Below are positions 15,676 to 26,585 of a stretch of DNA of 64,000 nt, piece by piece. The notes below the pieces were generated by a model. It did not search any database, was not told where the DNA came from, and worked only from the letters and a program-made list of their open reading frames with translations. Numbering within the stretch: position 1 is the first letter of the stretch; every line of letters starts with the position of its first letter. Made by a program: the position numbers and the translations under genes. Source of the stretch: Pseudomonadota bacterium (lineage in GTDB: Bacteria; Pseudomonadota; Alphaproteobacteria; Rhizobiales; Devosiaceae); the NCBI GenBank assembly GCA_023388175.1, contig JAEWGT010000009.1, positions 186,001-250,000 on the forward strand. The letters run 5' to 3'.

Positions 15676-18587
15676 CGCGTCGCCCATTCGAGCAGGCTGG
15701 CAAGGCTGACGAATGGCACGCCTGCATGCTCGCTGAGCCCCGAGGCGCAGGTGGAGACGGTGGAAACACCCAGCTCGCAGCCAGGCGGAATGTCATTGCC
15801 CACCCGCCGCGTGGCATGTGCATTGAGTTCGGGCACGAACAGGCCCTTGTCCCCCGCATAGCCGCAGCAGGTGACTGACGACAGGACAGCAATCCTGTCG
15901 GCGCAGGCCGAAGCGATGGCTTCGGTCATGCCCTGTTCGGCGAGGCGCTGGGCCGAGCAATTGTGATGCACGGCCACAAGGTCCAGCTTCCGCGTCACCT
16001 GGAGCTTCGGCAGAACATGGCTGAGCAGAAATTGCGCCGAATCGGCCACTGGCGCATCGCCGGGAAATTCCCTCAGATGCTTGGCGCAGGTCGACGCATC
16101 GGTCAGCACCGGCAGCGCACCTTGTGCGGACAGGGCCGAGAGTTCCTGCTTCAAGGCACCGCCCACGCGTACCGCTTCCTCGGGAAAACCCTTGGACTGG
16201 AATGGCTGGCCACAGCATTGCCCGTTCAGATGCTCGGGAATGATGACATCGTAGCCCGCTCGTTCGAGCAGAGCCACCACGGCATCTGGAGTCTGCAACA
16301 GGTCGTGGCTGGTCTTGGGCGTGCCGAACATGCGGCTGGGGCAGGTGGGGAAGTAAACTATCGCGGGCCGCCCCGTCTGGGCGATGGGCACGGGAAAGCC
16401 GGTTTTGCGCGCGTCTTGCCGGTTGTCACGGGCTTTTGGTGTGCCCGGGCCATGGCGGAGGGCGCGGGAAATGCGCGGCACGCGTTTACCGGTCAACCGT
16501 CGCGCCGTTTCGGTGACGGCTTCTATGGCAGGGGCGGGAATGACGGCGCGCGCTGCATCGGCCATGGCGACCCCGCCGCGCATCATGGTTTCGACCGTCC
16601 CGCGATGATCGGCGGTAAAACGTGCAACGGAATGGGCGGTGCCGCCCCGGCGGCGGGCGCGCTCGCCCGTGATCATGGTGCCGGTCTCGATACCGACCGG
16701 GCAGCGCAGCGAACAGAGGTTGCAGGCGGCGCAGGTATCGAGGCCGGCATATTGGAAATCGGCCTCGAAGCGGGCCAGGCGCGCCGGGTCTTCTCCGCTT
16801 GCCTGCATCCTGGCGCGCTCTCGGGTGACCGCAATGCGCTGTCGCGGCGTCAATGTCAGATGGTGGCTCGGACAGGCCGGCTCGCAGAATCCGCATTCGA
16901 TACACAGGTCGATCAGCTCGTCGGCCAGCGGCATGACCTTCAGATTCTTGACGTGGATCTTGTCGTCGTCATTGAGCAGCACGCCCGGATTGAGCAGGCC
17001 CTCGGGATCAAAGATCGCCTTGATGCGGCGCATGATGGCATAGGCTTTCGGGCCCCATTCGGCCTCGACGAAGGCGGCTATGGCGCGGCCGGTGCCGTGC
17101 TCCGCCTTCAGCGAGCCGCCATACTGGATCGAAACCAACTGCGACAATTCCTGGTTGAGCGCGTCGAATTTCTCCGCCGCGCCCGGCTCCGCGAAATTGT
17201 CGCTCATCTGGAAGTGGAGGTTGCCCGCCAGCGCATGCCCGAAAATGATGGCGTCGTCATAGCCATGCCTGTCCAGCAATTGGCGCATATCGATCACGAA
17301 TTCCGCCAGCCGCTCGATCGGCGCCGCCACGTCCTCGGTCAGCATGGACGTACCCTTGGGCCGGGCGGCGCCGCCCGAGGTGAAGAAGCCCTTGCGGATA
17401 TCCCAGAGGGCGTGGCTGCGTTGCTCGTCGGTTGAGAGATCGATATGGGTCGCGCCATGCCGGGTCAGAAGGTCCACGGCCTTTTGCCGCTCCGCCTCCA
17501 GTGTTTCCGCATCCGGCGCTGTTACGTCGATGAGCACGGCGGGCGAATTTTCCGTCAGCCAGGGCAGTAGCGGCGCCATTGGGGCCAGGTGTTCCACCGT
17601 GGCCAGTGCCCGGTGCTCGATATATTCGGCGGCGGTGATCCCGGTCGTGACCTGCACGCCGCCATTGGCCATCTCGATAATGGCCCGTCCGGCCGATTGC
17701 GGATCCGGGAAGGGGACAAGGCCGGTGGCCTTGAACGGATGCTCGGGGACGGTGTTGTAGGTGACTTCGGAAACGAAGCCGAGCGTCCCTTCCGAGCCCA
17801 CCATCAGGTGGATGAGGATGTCGAGCGGGTCATGATAGTCGACCAGCGCGTTGAGCGAGTAGCCCACGGTGTTCTTTATCTTGTATTTCCGGCGGATCAG
17901 CGCCACCAGATCGGCGTCGGCCATCACGTCATGATGCAGGTGATGCAACTGCTCCAGCATCGGGCCATGGCTGGCGCGAAAGGCATCCCGGCTCGCCGCG
18001 TCGCCAGAATCCAGCATGGTGCCGTCGGTCAGCACGATCCTGAGGCGGGCCATGGTGTGATAGGTGTTCTGCGCTACCCCGCAGCACATGCCGCTCGAAT
18101 TGTTGTTGACCACACCACCGATCTTGCAGGTCGCCTGGCTGGCCGGATCGGGGCCGATTTTCCGGTCGAAGGGCTTGAGCGCCCTGTTGGCCTCGGCGAC
18201 GATAATGGCCGGGCCAAGCGTGATCTGGTCGGCGCCCGGGTGAATGTCGAGCCTGCGCCAGCCATCGCCGAGAACCGCCAAGACGCCGTCGGTTACCGCC
18301 TGGCCCGAAAGCGATGTGCCCGCCGCCCGGAACGTCACCGGCAGGCCCTCGGCGCGAGCCGCCTTGAACACGGCGCGTACATCGTCCTCGGAATTGACGA
18401 AAACCACCACGGCCGGGATCAGCCGGTAAGAACTGGCATCCCCGCTCCACGCATAGGTCATCAGTGGATCGGTATGGATCCTGCCGCGAATCTGTCCCCG
18501 CAGGCGCGCGGCGACGCGCTCTCCGGCGGCGAGACGATCAGGTTCGGGGGCGCGGGGCTGGACTGATGAACGGGGCTTTTGCTGCAT
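15672..18587 (-). CDS. FAD- and Fe-S-containing D-2-hydroxyacid dehydrogenase (Dld/GlcD-GlpC fusion, YdiJ-like)
   Basis: A 971-residue fusion. The N-terminal half is a PCMH-type FAD oxidase (residues ~40-290, with PVTFRAAGTSLSGQAVTDG and MVGSEGTLGFVSEVTYNTVP) plus its C-terminal cap. Then come two 4Fe-4S motifs, CIECGFCEPACP near residue 560 and CAACNLCSLRCPVG near 617. Two cysteine-rich CCG modules follow (QCCGQPFQSKGF near 790, CCGYAGDKG near 907). Such fusions oxidise D-lactate or D-2-hydroxyglutarate and pass electrons to the respiratory chain. A LysR gene is 41 bases upstream on the same strand, and a D-hydroxyacid dehydrogenase is nearby, consistent with hydroxyacid metabolism. Confidence 0.88.
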   Translation of the reverse strand: MQQKPRSSVQPRAPEPDRLAAGERVAARLRGQIRGRIHTDPLMTYAWSGDASSYRLIPAVVVFVNSEDDVRAVFKAARAEGLPVTFRAAGTSLSGQAVTDGVLAVLGDGWRRLDIHPGADQITLGPAIIVAEANRALKPFDRKIGPDPASQATCKIGGVVNNNSSGMCCGVAQNTYHTMARLRIVLTDGTMLDSGDAASRDAFRASHGPMLEQLHHLHHDVMADADLVALIRRKYKIKNTVGYSLNALVDYHDPLDILIHLMVGSEGTLGFVSEVTYNTVPEHPFKATGLVPFPDPQSAGRAIIEMANGGVQVTTGITAAEYIEHRALATVEHLAPMAPLLPWLTENSPAVLIDVTAPDAETLEAERQKAVDLLTRHGATHIDLSTDEQRSHALWDIRKGFFTSGGAARPKGTSMLTEDVAAPIERLAEFVIDMRQLLDRHGYDDAIIFGHALAGNLHFQMSDNFAEPGAAEKFDALNQELSQLVSIQYGGSLKAEHGTGRAIAAFVEAEWGPKAYAIMRRIKAIFDPEGLLNPGVLLNDDDKIHVKNLKVMPLADELIDLCIECGFCEPACPSHHLTLTPRQRIAVTRERARMQASGEDPARLARFEADFQYAGLDTCAACNLCSLRCPVGIETGTMITGERARRRGGTAHSVARFTADHRGTVETMMRGGVAMADAARAVIPAPAIEAVTETARRLTGKRVPRISRALRHGPGTPKARDNRQDARKTGFPVPIAQTGRPAIVYFPTCPSRMFGTPKTSHDLLQTPDAVVALLERAGYDVIIPEHLNGQCCGQPFQSKGFPEEAVRVGGALKQELSALSAQGALPVLTDASTCAKHLREFPGDAPVADSAQFLLSHVLPKLQVTRKLDLVAVHHNCSAQRLAEQGMTEAIASACADRIAVLSSVTCCGYAGDKGLFVPELNAHATRRVGNDIPPGCELGVSTVSTCASGLSEHAGVPFVSLASLLEWATR

Positions 18588-18628
18588 GGCGAAATGCTAA
18601 CATGTTAGTTTCTGGCGGCGAAGCGGAT

Positions 18629-19552
18629 TCATGCCAGCGGGGGCAGGACCGCATGTGCGGCGCGTGTGATGCGACCGATCAGGTCTTCGATGCGATCATC
18701 GCCCCGTCTTTCCTTGAGCACATAAATGCCGGTAACGGCGCGCCGGGGTTCGCCCGACTGCTCGACTTCGAGCAGACCGCGCGCCCGGAAATCGTCGCGC
18801 ATGACATGGGTGTGCAGCAGCACGGCATCGGTGGCCAGCGCATAGTCGATGCACGCCGCCAGTGAGTTGGATCTAAAGGCGTAGCTCGCCCGGTCAAATA
18901 CCGTTTCCACCCTGGCGCGGCGGCGCGAGGGGTCAAAGAAGCGCTCGTGCCGGCTTTCGGCCAGCGAGGAGATGATGATGGGGTAGGTGTCGACATCCGA
19001 CTGCGCACGCGGCTGGCCCAGAAGCGGGTGCCCCTCGCGCACGAAAAAGGCGTTATAGACCCGTGTCAGCGGGATGAAGTCAGTGCCGATGCCCGAGCTC
19101 AGGGCGTCGATCTCGTGCGCCAGGAACATGGAAATGTCGCCTGACAGCAATTGGTCCATCAGGCGCAATTGATTGCCCAGGCTCACCTGCACCGGCGATC
19201 TGGGGAATTCGCGCTGGTAGGCGATCACCATGTCCTTGAGGAACATGGTCCACCACGAATAGCCCGAACCCACCGACAGGCCGCGCTCGGTGCCGCGCTG
19301 CTGGTCGGCAATCGCATTGAGCGTATTGTCATAGAGACGGCGCATGAGCTGGGCATTTTCATAAAGCGTATCCCCATAGCGGGTAAGGCGCACCCCGCGC
19401 GAGGATCGCTCGAACAGCGGTACTCCGATCTGTTCCTCCAGCTTGCGCATGTTGAAGGTCAGGGTTGGCTGGGTGATGAACAGTGCAGTGGCCGCGCCGC
19501 TCAGCGTGCCCGCATCGGCTACTGCGAGGAATTGATTGAGCAACTTGTCCAT
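18629..19552 (-). CDS. LysR family transcriptional regulator
   Basis: A 307-residue LTTR. The winged helix is at residues 1-60 (LLNQFLAVADAGTLSGAATA, LFITQPTLTFNMRKLEEQIG), followed by the effector domain. The start at 19552 follows GGAGG by 5 bases; an ATG five codons upstream (19567) lacks this. The gene points toward the FAD/Fe-S dehydrogenase and is divergent from the sugar ABC operon, so it could control either. A palindrome with the LTTR T-N11-A pattern lies just upstream (19566-19580). Confidence 0.88.
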   Translation of the reverse strand: MDKLLNQFLAVADAGTLSGAATALFITQPTLTFNMRKLEEQIGVPLFERSSRGVRLTRYGDTLYENAQLMRRLYDNTLNAIADQQRGTERGLSVGSGYSWWTMFLKDMVIAYQREFPRSPVQVSLGNQLRLMDQLLSGDISMFLAHEIDALSSGIGTDFIPLTRVYNAFFVREGHPLLGQPRAQSDVDTYPIIISSLAESRHERFFDPSRRRARVETVFDRASYAFRSNSLAACIDYALATDAVLLHTHVMRDDFRARGLLEVEQSGEPRRAVTGIYVLKERRGDDRIEDLIGRITRAAHAVLPPLA

Positions 19553-19565
19553 ATCGCCTCCGGAC

Positions 19566-19580
19566 ATAGATTTTATCTAT
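19566..19580. promoter_or_regulatory. Putative LysR-type operator
   Basis: ATAGAT-TTT-ATCTAT is a perfect 15-base interrupted dyad containing T-N11-A, centred 21 bases before the LysR start codon. This position suits autoregulation. Confidence 0.45.
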
Positions 19581-20003
19581 AATACGCGGATGATTTCGTA
19601 GTTTTCTAGCCGGTATTTTTGTTTCAGATTGTCGATGGAGGATCGGTCGTGCCGGAAGAAAGGCGCCGCGATATGGCTATGCCATCGCAGGTGAGACCGG
19701 CTCGCTCAGTGGAGGTTTTGGAAAATTACCGATGCACGGCAGGGTGTTTCTTTCGGCCCTGTCCAGCTTCCATACAAGACGGTTGCCCTGGGCGACTTTT
19801 GTATGATAAGCCGTAACTGTCTGGTTATTTATGGCGCTTTCGCCACACGAATGCGTCTCAACAAGTGGCCATATTGCCAAGGAAACAAAGCATAGGAAAC
19901 GTGTTGGGGCGATAGTAACCAGTTAGTGATTTGGCAGCAGGGAGGCTGCCGGCACAGCATTGTTCCGATATGCGGAACGGCAGGTTTCATGGGAGGAAAA
20001 CAC
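19581..20003. other. Intergenic region between LysR gene and sugar ABC operon
   Basis: About 420 bases with lower GC than the flanks and no gene seen. It should hold the operon promoter. Two related short motifs stand out: TAACTGTCTGGTTA (19814-19827) and TAACCAGTTA (19916-19925, a perfect palindrome). They are ~100 bases apart and may be operator sites for a regulator of the sugar operon. No clear -35/-10 was identified. Confidence 0.4.
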
Positions 20004-21299
20004 ATGAGCATACGACTTGGACGCCGTCAGTTCCTGATGGGATCGTCGGCATTGGCTGCGGCAGCGGCATTTGGCGCTGGCCCCGCATGGGCGCAGGGCG
20101 CAACGCTGCGTCAGTTCTTCTGGGGCGGTCAGGCGCGCGCCGACCGGACCTATGGCGTCAATGATCTCTTCGCCGAGGCGACCGGGACGCAGGTTGACAG
20201 CAGCTTCCTCGGTTGGGGCGATTACTGGCCGAAACTGGCGACGGAAACCGCCGGCGGCAACGCGCCCGATATCGTTCAGATGGATTATCGCTATATCGTC
20301 GAATACGCCAAGCGTAACGCTATTGCGCCGCTGGATGAATTTGTCGGCGGTGCTCTCAAGCTCGATGGCTTCGATGCTGACCAGCTCGAAGGCGGCAAGG
20401 TCGACGGCAAGCTCTATGGCATCAGCCTTGGCGCCAATTCCGTCGCTCAGCTGGTGAACCTGTCGGCCTTTGAAGAAGCCGGTATCGAGCCGCCGAACCG
20501 CGACACGACCTATGACGAAATCCGCGAAAAGGGCGAAGCGTTCAAGGCCGCCAATATTCGTGGCGGCATCAAGATCATTGCTGACGGTTCGGGCTCCGAA
20601 CCCATGCTGGACAACTGGCTTCGCCAGAACGGCCTGGCGCTCTATACCGCCGATGGTCAGTTGGGCTTTGACGCCGATGCGGCGATCGAGTGGTTCACCC
20701 TTTGGCAGGGCTTCCGCAACGATGGGATCTGCGTAAGCGCGGAAGATCAGGCGCTCGACACCAATGGCCCGCTGGAAACCACCATGGTGGTGATGGGCAA
20801 GTCGGCCATGATGCCGTCTAATTCCAATCAGCTCGTGGCGTTCACCACGCTGATGACGGACAATCTGACCATCACCAACTATCCGCGCATCGCGCCGGGC
20901 GTCGGTGGCGGCCATTATCGCAAGCCGTCCATGTTCTTCTCCGTGGGTGGTTCGTCCGCCAACAAGGAAAAGGCCGCCGAATATCTCAGCTTCTTCATCA
21001 ATGATCTTGAAGCAGCCAAGGTGCTCGGTGTCGAGCGCGGCATTCCCTGCATCGATGCGACCCGCGATGCCGTTGCGCCCGATCTTAACGAACAGGACCA
21101 GATCGCGCTCAACTTCGTGGCAAATCTGGGCGACCTGCTCGGGCCGCTGCCCCCGCCGCCTCCGGCTGCCGCTGGTGAAATCGACGCCTCGCTGCTGCGG
21201 GTCCTGAGCCAGGAAGTGGCCTTCGGCGCCCGTACGCCCGAAGACGCCGGCCAGTACTTCGTTTCCGAAGCTGCGGCCATTCTGCAGCGCGCAAGCTAA
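20004..21299 (+). CDS. Carbohydrate ABC transporter substrate-binding protein (Tat signal)
   Basis: A 431-residue extracellular solute-binding protein of family 1. The N-terminus SIRLGRRQFLMGSSALAAAA has a twin-arginine RRxFL motif, so export probably goes by Tat. Body blocks are APDIVQMDYRYIVEYAKRNA, KVDGKLYGISLGANSVA and the late SVGGSSANKEKAAEYLSFFI. The start at 20004 follows GGGAGGA. It is the first gene of an operon with two permeases, two Gfo/Idh dehydrogenases and an ATPase. The binding-protein length and operon type indicate a sugar or sugar derivative. Confidence 0.9.
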   Translation: MSIRLGRRQFLMGSSALAAAAAFGAGPAWAQGATLRQFFWGGQARADRTYGVNDLFAEATGTQVDSSFLGWGDYWPKLATETAGGNAPDIVQMDYRYIVEYAKRNAIAPLDEFVGGALKLDGFDADQLEGGKVDGKLYGISLGANSVAQLVNLSAFEEAGIEPPNRDTTYDEIREKGEAFKAANIRGGIKIIADGSGSEPMLDNWLRQNGLALYTADGQLGFDADAAIEWFTLWQGFRNDGICVSAEDQALDTNGPLETTMVVMGKSAMMPSNSNQLVAFTTLMTDNLTITNYPRIAPGVGGGHYRKPSMFFSVGGSSANKEKAAEYLSFFINDLEAAKVLGVERGIPCIDATRDAVAPDLNEQDQIALNFVANLGDLLGPLPPPPPAAAGEIDASLLRVLSQEVAFGARTPEDAGQYFVSEAAAILQRAS

Positions 21300-21313
21300 G
21301 TCGGGACGAGACC

Positions 21314-22261
21314 ATGGCCACGCAGGTCGACAACAGTGCTTCAACCGGAGCCGGCCGCGTGGCCACTCCATCCTTCTGGTCCGGAGTGTGGCAGAACCAC
21401 GCCCCGGGCTACCTCTTCCTTCTGCCTTGGCTGATCGGCTTTCTCGGCCTCACCATCGGGCCGATCCTCACATCGTTTTATCTCAGTTTCACGCATTTCG
21501 ATCTGCTCACCGCACCGCGCTGGGCCGGCATCGACAACTACATGCGCATGTTCACCAATGATCCGAAGTTTGCCGCGTCCATGCGGGTGACCTTCACCTT
21601 CGTGATCTTCTCGGTGCCGCTGAAGCTGGCTTTTGCCCTGGGCGTTGCGCTGCTGCTCAATCGCGGCATGAAGGGCCTGCCGCTCTATCGGGCGTTGTTC
21701 TATCTTCCAAGCCTGCTGGGCGCTTCAGTCGCCATCGCCATTCTCTGGCGCCAGATTTTTGCCGGCAATGGCCTGGTCAATCAGCTCCTCGCCAATTTCG
21801 GCATTCAGGGGCCGAGCTGGATTTCCAATCCCAACACCTCGCTGTGGACGCTGATCATTCTCGCTGTCTGGCAGTTCGGCTCACCCATGATCATCTTCCT
21901 GGCTGGCCTGAGGCAGATCCCGCAGGACATGTATGAGGCGGCAAGTCTGGATGGGGCGAGCAAGTGGCGTCAGTTCTGGAAGATCACCCTGCCCATGCTG
22001 ACGCCGGTGGTGTTCTTCAATGCCATCATTCAGACCATCGAGGCCTTCAAGAGCTTCACGCCGTCCTTCATAATCTCGGGTGGCACGGGCGGGCCGATCA
22101 ATTCGACCCTGTTCTACACGCTCTATCTCTATAACGAGGCCTTCGGCTTCTTCCGTATGGGCTACGCCTCTGCGCTCGCCTGGGTGCTGCTGGCCATCGT
22201 GGCCTTGTTCACGGCCTTTTCGTTCCTGACCAGCAAATTCTGGGTGCATTATGACGACTGA
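21314..22261 (+). CDS. Carbohydrate ABC transporter permease (MalF/UgpA type)
   Basis: A 315-residue inner-membrane permease with six hydrophobic segments from about residue 32 (PGYLFLLPWLIGFLGLTIGP). The EAA coupling loop is YEAASLDGASKWRQFWKITL followed by PMLTPVVFFN. The non-conserved N-terminus (ATQVDNSASTGAGRVATPSF) is cytosolic. It begins 14 bases after the binding-protein gene and overlaps the second permease by 11 bases. Confidence 0.9.
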   Translation: MATQVDNSASTGAGRVATPSFWSGVWQNHAPGYLFLLPWLIGFLGLTIGPILTSFYLSFTHFDLLTAPRWAGIDNYMRMFTNDPKFAASMRVTFTFVIFSVPLKLAFALGVALLLNRGMKGLPLYRALFYLPSLLGASVAIAILWRQIFAGNGLVNQLLANFGIQGPSWISNPNTSLWTLIILAVWQFGSPMIIFLAGLRQIPQDMYEAASLDGASKWRQFWKITLPMLTPVVFFNAIIQTIEAFKSFTPSFIISGGTGGPINSTLFYTLYLYNEAFGFFRMGYASALAWVLLAIVALFTAFSFLTSKFWVHYDD

Positions 22262-23138
22262 TGCAACGCGCCTCACCGTGGTTACGGCAACGTCGCCAAC
22301 ACGCCGCAAAGTTATGTCGGTCATCGCCCATGTGCTGCTCATTGGCGCCTCCATCGTCATGCTCTATCCGCTGTTCTGGCTGCTGGCGGCGTCATTCCGG
22401 CCCGAGAACGAGATATTCACCTCCGGCGTTTCGGTTCTGCCCTCGGTCAACTGGAGTTTCGACTCCTATATCCGCGGCTGGAACGGATTGCGGGTGGGCT
22501 TCGGGCAGTTGTTCATCAACTCCTTCGTCATCTCGATCCTGTCGGTTATCGGCAATGTCATCGCCTGCTCGCTGGCCGCCTATGCCTTTGCGCGGCTGGA
22601 ATTTGCCGGGCGTCGCTTCTGGTTCGCCATGATGCTGATGACCCTGATGCTGCCCTATCAGGTGACACTGATCCCCCAATATGTGTTCTTCCTCAATCTG
22701 GGCTGGGTGAATACAATCCTTCCTCTGGTTGTGCCGAAGTTCCTTGCCGCCGACGCCTTCTTCATCTTCTTGATGGTGCAGTTCTTCAGGGGCCTGCCCA
22801 AGGAACTCGATGAAGCCGCCCGCATGGACGGCGCCGGGCCGTGGCGCATCTACTGGAAGATCATCCTGCCGCTTTCCATGCCGGTTCTGGCAACGGCGGC
22901 GATCTTCACCTTCATCTGGACCTGGGACGATTTCTTTGGCCCGCTGATCTATCTCAGCGACCTGCGCCAATACACCGTCATGCTGGGCCTGCGGACCTTC
23001 ACCGACAATACCGGCATGTCCGACTACGGCGGCATGTTCGCCATGAGCGTGCTGAGCCTTGTCCCGATCTTCTTCTTCTTCCTGCTGTTCCAACGCCTTC
23101 TGATCGAAGGCATCGCGACCACGGGCATGAAGCGCTAA
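22251..23138 (+). CDS. Carbohydrate ABC transporter permease (MalG/UgpE type)
   Basis: A 295-residue inner-membrane permease, partner of the preceding one. Membrane segments begin near residue 28 (VLLIGASIVMLYPLFWLLAA). The coupling loop is LDEAARMDGAGPWRIYWKII and the C-terminal segment ends GIATTGMKR, typical of MalG-type subunits. Overlap with the previous gene suggests coupled translation. Substrate is not decided by the permease sequence. Confidence 0.9.
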   Translation: MTTDATRLTVVTATSPTRRKVMSVIAHVLLIGASIVMLYPLFWLLAASFRPENEIFTSGVSVLPSVNWSFDSYIRGWNGLRVGFGQLFINSFVISILSVIGNVIACSLAAYAFARLEFAGRRFWFAMMLMTLMLPYQVTLIPQYVFFLNLGWVNTILPLVVPKFLAADAFFIFLMVQFFRGLPKELDEAARMDGAGPWRIYWKIILPLSMPVLATAAIFTFIWTWDDFFGPLIYLSDLRQYTVMLGLRTFTDNTGMSDYGGMFAMSVLSLVPIFFFFLLFQRLLIEGIATTGMKR

Positions 23139-23201
23139 TTCATTTCGGGGCGCGGTCCGCCGCGCTCCGGTCACCAGCGACGACCAGGATAATCTGCTGA
23201 A

Positions 23202-24218
23202 ATGACGATCAAATTTGCCGCTATCGGCATCAATCATGCCCATATTTACGGTCAGGTGGACTGCCTCAAGCGCGCCGGGGCCCAGTTCGTGGCCTTCCAC
23301 GCCGTCGAGGATGACCTGGCCAAGACGTTTGGCGAGAAATACCCCGAAGCCAGGCGCGTTGCCGATCCGCGGGAAATTCTTGAAGACCCATCCATTGCGG
23401 TGGTCACGACGGCCGCCATTCCTGGCGATCGCGCCGATATCTGCATCGCCGCGATGAAGCATGGCAAGGACGTGCTGACCGACAAGCCCGGCATGACCAC
23501 TTTCGCGCAGCTCGAAGACGTCCAGCGCGTGCAGAAGGAAACCGGCCGCATTTTCTCGGTGCTCTATTCGGAGCATTTTGAAGTGCGCTCGGCCGTCGAA
23601 GCCGGCAATCTGATTGCGCAGGGGGCAATTGGCGAAGTGGTCAACACTGTCGGCCTCGGTCCCCATTCATTGCGGCTGAACAATCGTCCCGACTGGTTCT
23701 TTACCCGCAATCGCTACGGCGGCATTCTCTGCGATATTGCCAGCCACCAGTTCGAGCAGTTCCTGTTTTTCTCCGGCGCCATGGATGCCGAAGTGGTGTC
23801 GGCCAATGTCCATAACCGCAACCATCCGCACCGTCCCGGTCTGCAGGATGTCGGCGACGCTCATGTCCGCACGGACAAGACGACCGGCTATATCCGCGTC
23901 GACTGGTTCACCCCCGAAGGCCTGCCGACATGGGGCGATGGGCGCCTGACCATTCTGGGTACCGAGGGCTATATCGAGCTCAGAAAATATGTCGATATCG
24001 CCGGGCGTCCGGGCGACAACCACCTCTTCCTCGTCGACAAGAAAGGCACTCAGCATATCGACTGTTCCGCCGTCGATCTGCCTTTTGGCCGGCAATTCCT
24101 CGATGACGTGCGCAACCGCACCGAGACGGCCATGCCGCAGGAGCGTTGCTACAATGCCATGAAGATGGCGCTGACCGCGCAGGGCCTGGCCGAGAAGGGT
24201 ACGGAGTGGGCGCAATGA
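23202..24218 (+). CDS. Gfo/Idh/MocA family oxidoreductase (first)
   Basis: A 338-residue NAD(P)-dependent sugar-type dehydrogenase. The N-terminal Rossmann part starts TIKFAAIGINHAHIYGQVDC, unusual in having GINHAH where GxGxxG is common. The substrate-binding Lys-Pro motif appears as TDKPGMTTFAQL (DKP in place of the usual EKP). The catalytic-type His is in CDIASHQFEQFLFFSG. It sits inside a sugar ABC operon, so it probably oxidises or epimerises the imported sugar. Its end overlaps the next gene by 4 bases. Confidence 0.85.
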   Translation: MTIKFAAIGINHAHIYGQVDCLKRAGAQFVAFHAVEDDLAKTFGEKYPEARRVADPREILEDPSIAVVTTAAIPGDRADICIAAMKHGKDVLTDKPGMTTFAQLEDVQRVQKETGRIFSVLYSEHFEVRSAVEAGNLIAQGAIGEVVNTVGLGPHSLRLNNRPDWFFTRNRYGGILCDIASHQFEQFLFFSGAMDAEVVSANVHNRNHPHRPGLQDVGDAHVRTDKTTGYIRVDWFTPEGLPTWGDGRLTILGTEGYIELRKYVDIAGRPGDNHLFLVDKKGTQHIDCSAVDLPFGRQFLDDVRNRTETAMPQERCYNAMKMALTAQGLAEKGTEWAQ

Positions 24219-25294
24219 GTTCCATTCTCAACGTCGCCGTCGTCGGCTGCGGCATCGGCCGCTCCCACATTGTCGAGGGCTATCTGCCCAATGCCGACAA
24301 GTTCAAGGTGCTTGCCATCTGCGATCTCAATCCAGGACGGCTCGATGAGATCGGCGAGGAATTCGGCATTGAACGGCGCGTCGTCAATTTCGATGATCTG
24401 CTGGCCATGGACGATATCGATATTATCGATGTGTGTACCCCTCCCGGCGCGCATTTCGCCATGGTTTCCGCCGCGCTCAAGGCCGGCAAGCATGTTGTTT
24501 GCGAAAAGCCGCTGGTCGGCTCGCTGAAAGATGTCGATGCGATCATGGAGATCGAGAAGAGCTCCAAGGGCCTGCTCATGCCGGTCTTCCAATATCGTTT
24601 CGGTGACGGGATCGAACAGGCCAGGGCCGTTATCGATGCGGGCATTGCCGGCAAGGCCTATTGCGGCACGGTCGAAACCATGTGGCGGCGCGAAGCCCCC
24701 TACTATGCCGTGCCCTGGCGCGGCAAGTGGAAGACCGAACTGGGTGGCGTGCTTATGGGCCACGCTATCCATCCCCACGACATTTTCACCTATCTCATGG
24801 GTGACATTTCCCGCATGTTCGGCCGTGTGGCCACCCGCGTGAACCCGATCGAGGTGGAAGACGTCATTTCCGCTTCGCTCGAGATGAAGAGCGGTGCATT
24901 GGCCAGCTTCACCGCGACGCTCGGCTCGGTGGACGAGATCACTCGCATCCGCCTGCAATTCGAGAATGTTACGATTGAAAGCGACCACGCACCTTATAAT
25001 CCCGGCCAGGCGCCCTGGAAGATCCTGCCGCGCAATGACGAGGTCAAGGCACGGATTGAAAAGCTGCTGGCCAATTGGCAGCACGTTCCCTCGCGGTTCC
25101 AGACCCAGATGGCGCGCTTTCACGACGCCATTTCCGGCAAGGGCGCATTGCCCGTGACCAGTGCCGATTCCCGTCGCGCGCTGGAACTGGTGACCGCCTT
25201 TTATCACTCGTCATCCACACATACCGAAGTCGTACTGCCACTCGGACCAGACCATCCGCTCTATGAGAGCTGGGTGCCTGCGCAATACCGATAA
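24215..25294 (+). CDS. Gfo/Idh/MocA family oxidoreductase (second)
   Basis: A 359-residue dehydrogenase with a classic nucleotide site (VAVVGCGIGRSHIVEGYLPN) and an intact EKP motif (GKHVVCEKPLVGSLKDVDAI). The putative catalytic region is GGVLMGHAIHPHDIFTYLMG. It differs clearly from the first Gfo/Idh protein, so the two are successive or alternative enzymes rather than duplicates. ATGA overlap with the previous gene argues for coupled expression. The start at 24215 gives the normal N-terminus. Confidence 0.88.
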   Translation: MSSILNVAVVGCGIGRSHIVEGYLPNADKFKVLAICDLNPGRLDEIGEEFGIERRVVNFDDLLAMDDIDIIDVCTPPGAHFAMVSAALKAGKHVVCEKPLVGSLKDVDAIMEIEKSSKGLLMPVFQYRFGDGIEQARAVIDAGIAGKAYCGTVETMWRREAPYYAVPWRGKWKTELGGVLMGHAIHPHDIFTYLMGDISRMFGRVATRVNPIEVEDVISASLEMKSGALASFTATLGSVDEITRIRLQFENVTIESDHAPYNPGQAPWKILPRNDEVKARIEKLLANWQHVPSRFQTQMARFHDAISGKGALPVTSADSRRALELVTAFYHSSSTHTEVVLPLGPDHPLYESWVPAQYR

Positions 25295-25320
25295 GAATAA
25301 GGCGGGGAGGAGAAACGACC

Positions 25321-26376
<1,056 letters not shown>

Positions 26377-26403
26377 GTGATGGCAATCCTTCGCCACAAG
26401 CAC

Positions 26404-26432
26404 AACCCGCCTCGCAAAGAGGCGGGTTTTTT
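26404..26432 (+). terminator. Strong intrinsic terminator of the sugar ABC operon
   Basis: CCCGCCTC (26406-26413) and GAGGCGGG (26419-26426) form an 8-bp GC stem, extended by AA/TT, around GCAAA. Six T follow. Confidence 0.93.
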
Positions 26433-26585
26433 CTAGCACCTGGTGGCAATTGGTGAGCAGGCTGTGAACGTTGAGCCCGCTCATACTGTGAAAGCGGCGG
26501 TTAAAGCGAGACATGTACGGCGCAGGAGCGTTTCCGGCAAAAGCGGAAACGGTCTTGCGGTTCTGAAACGCGCCAAACCGATGAC

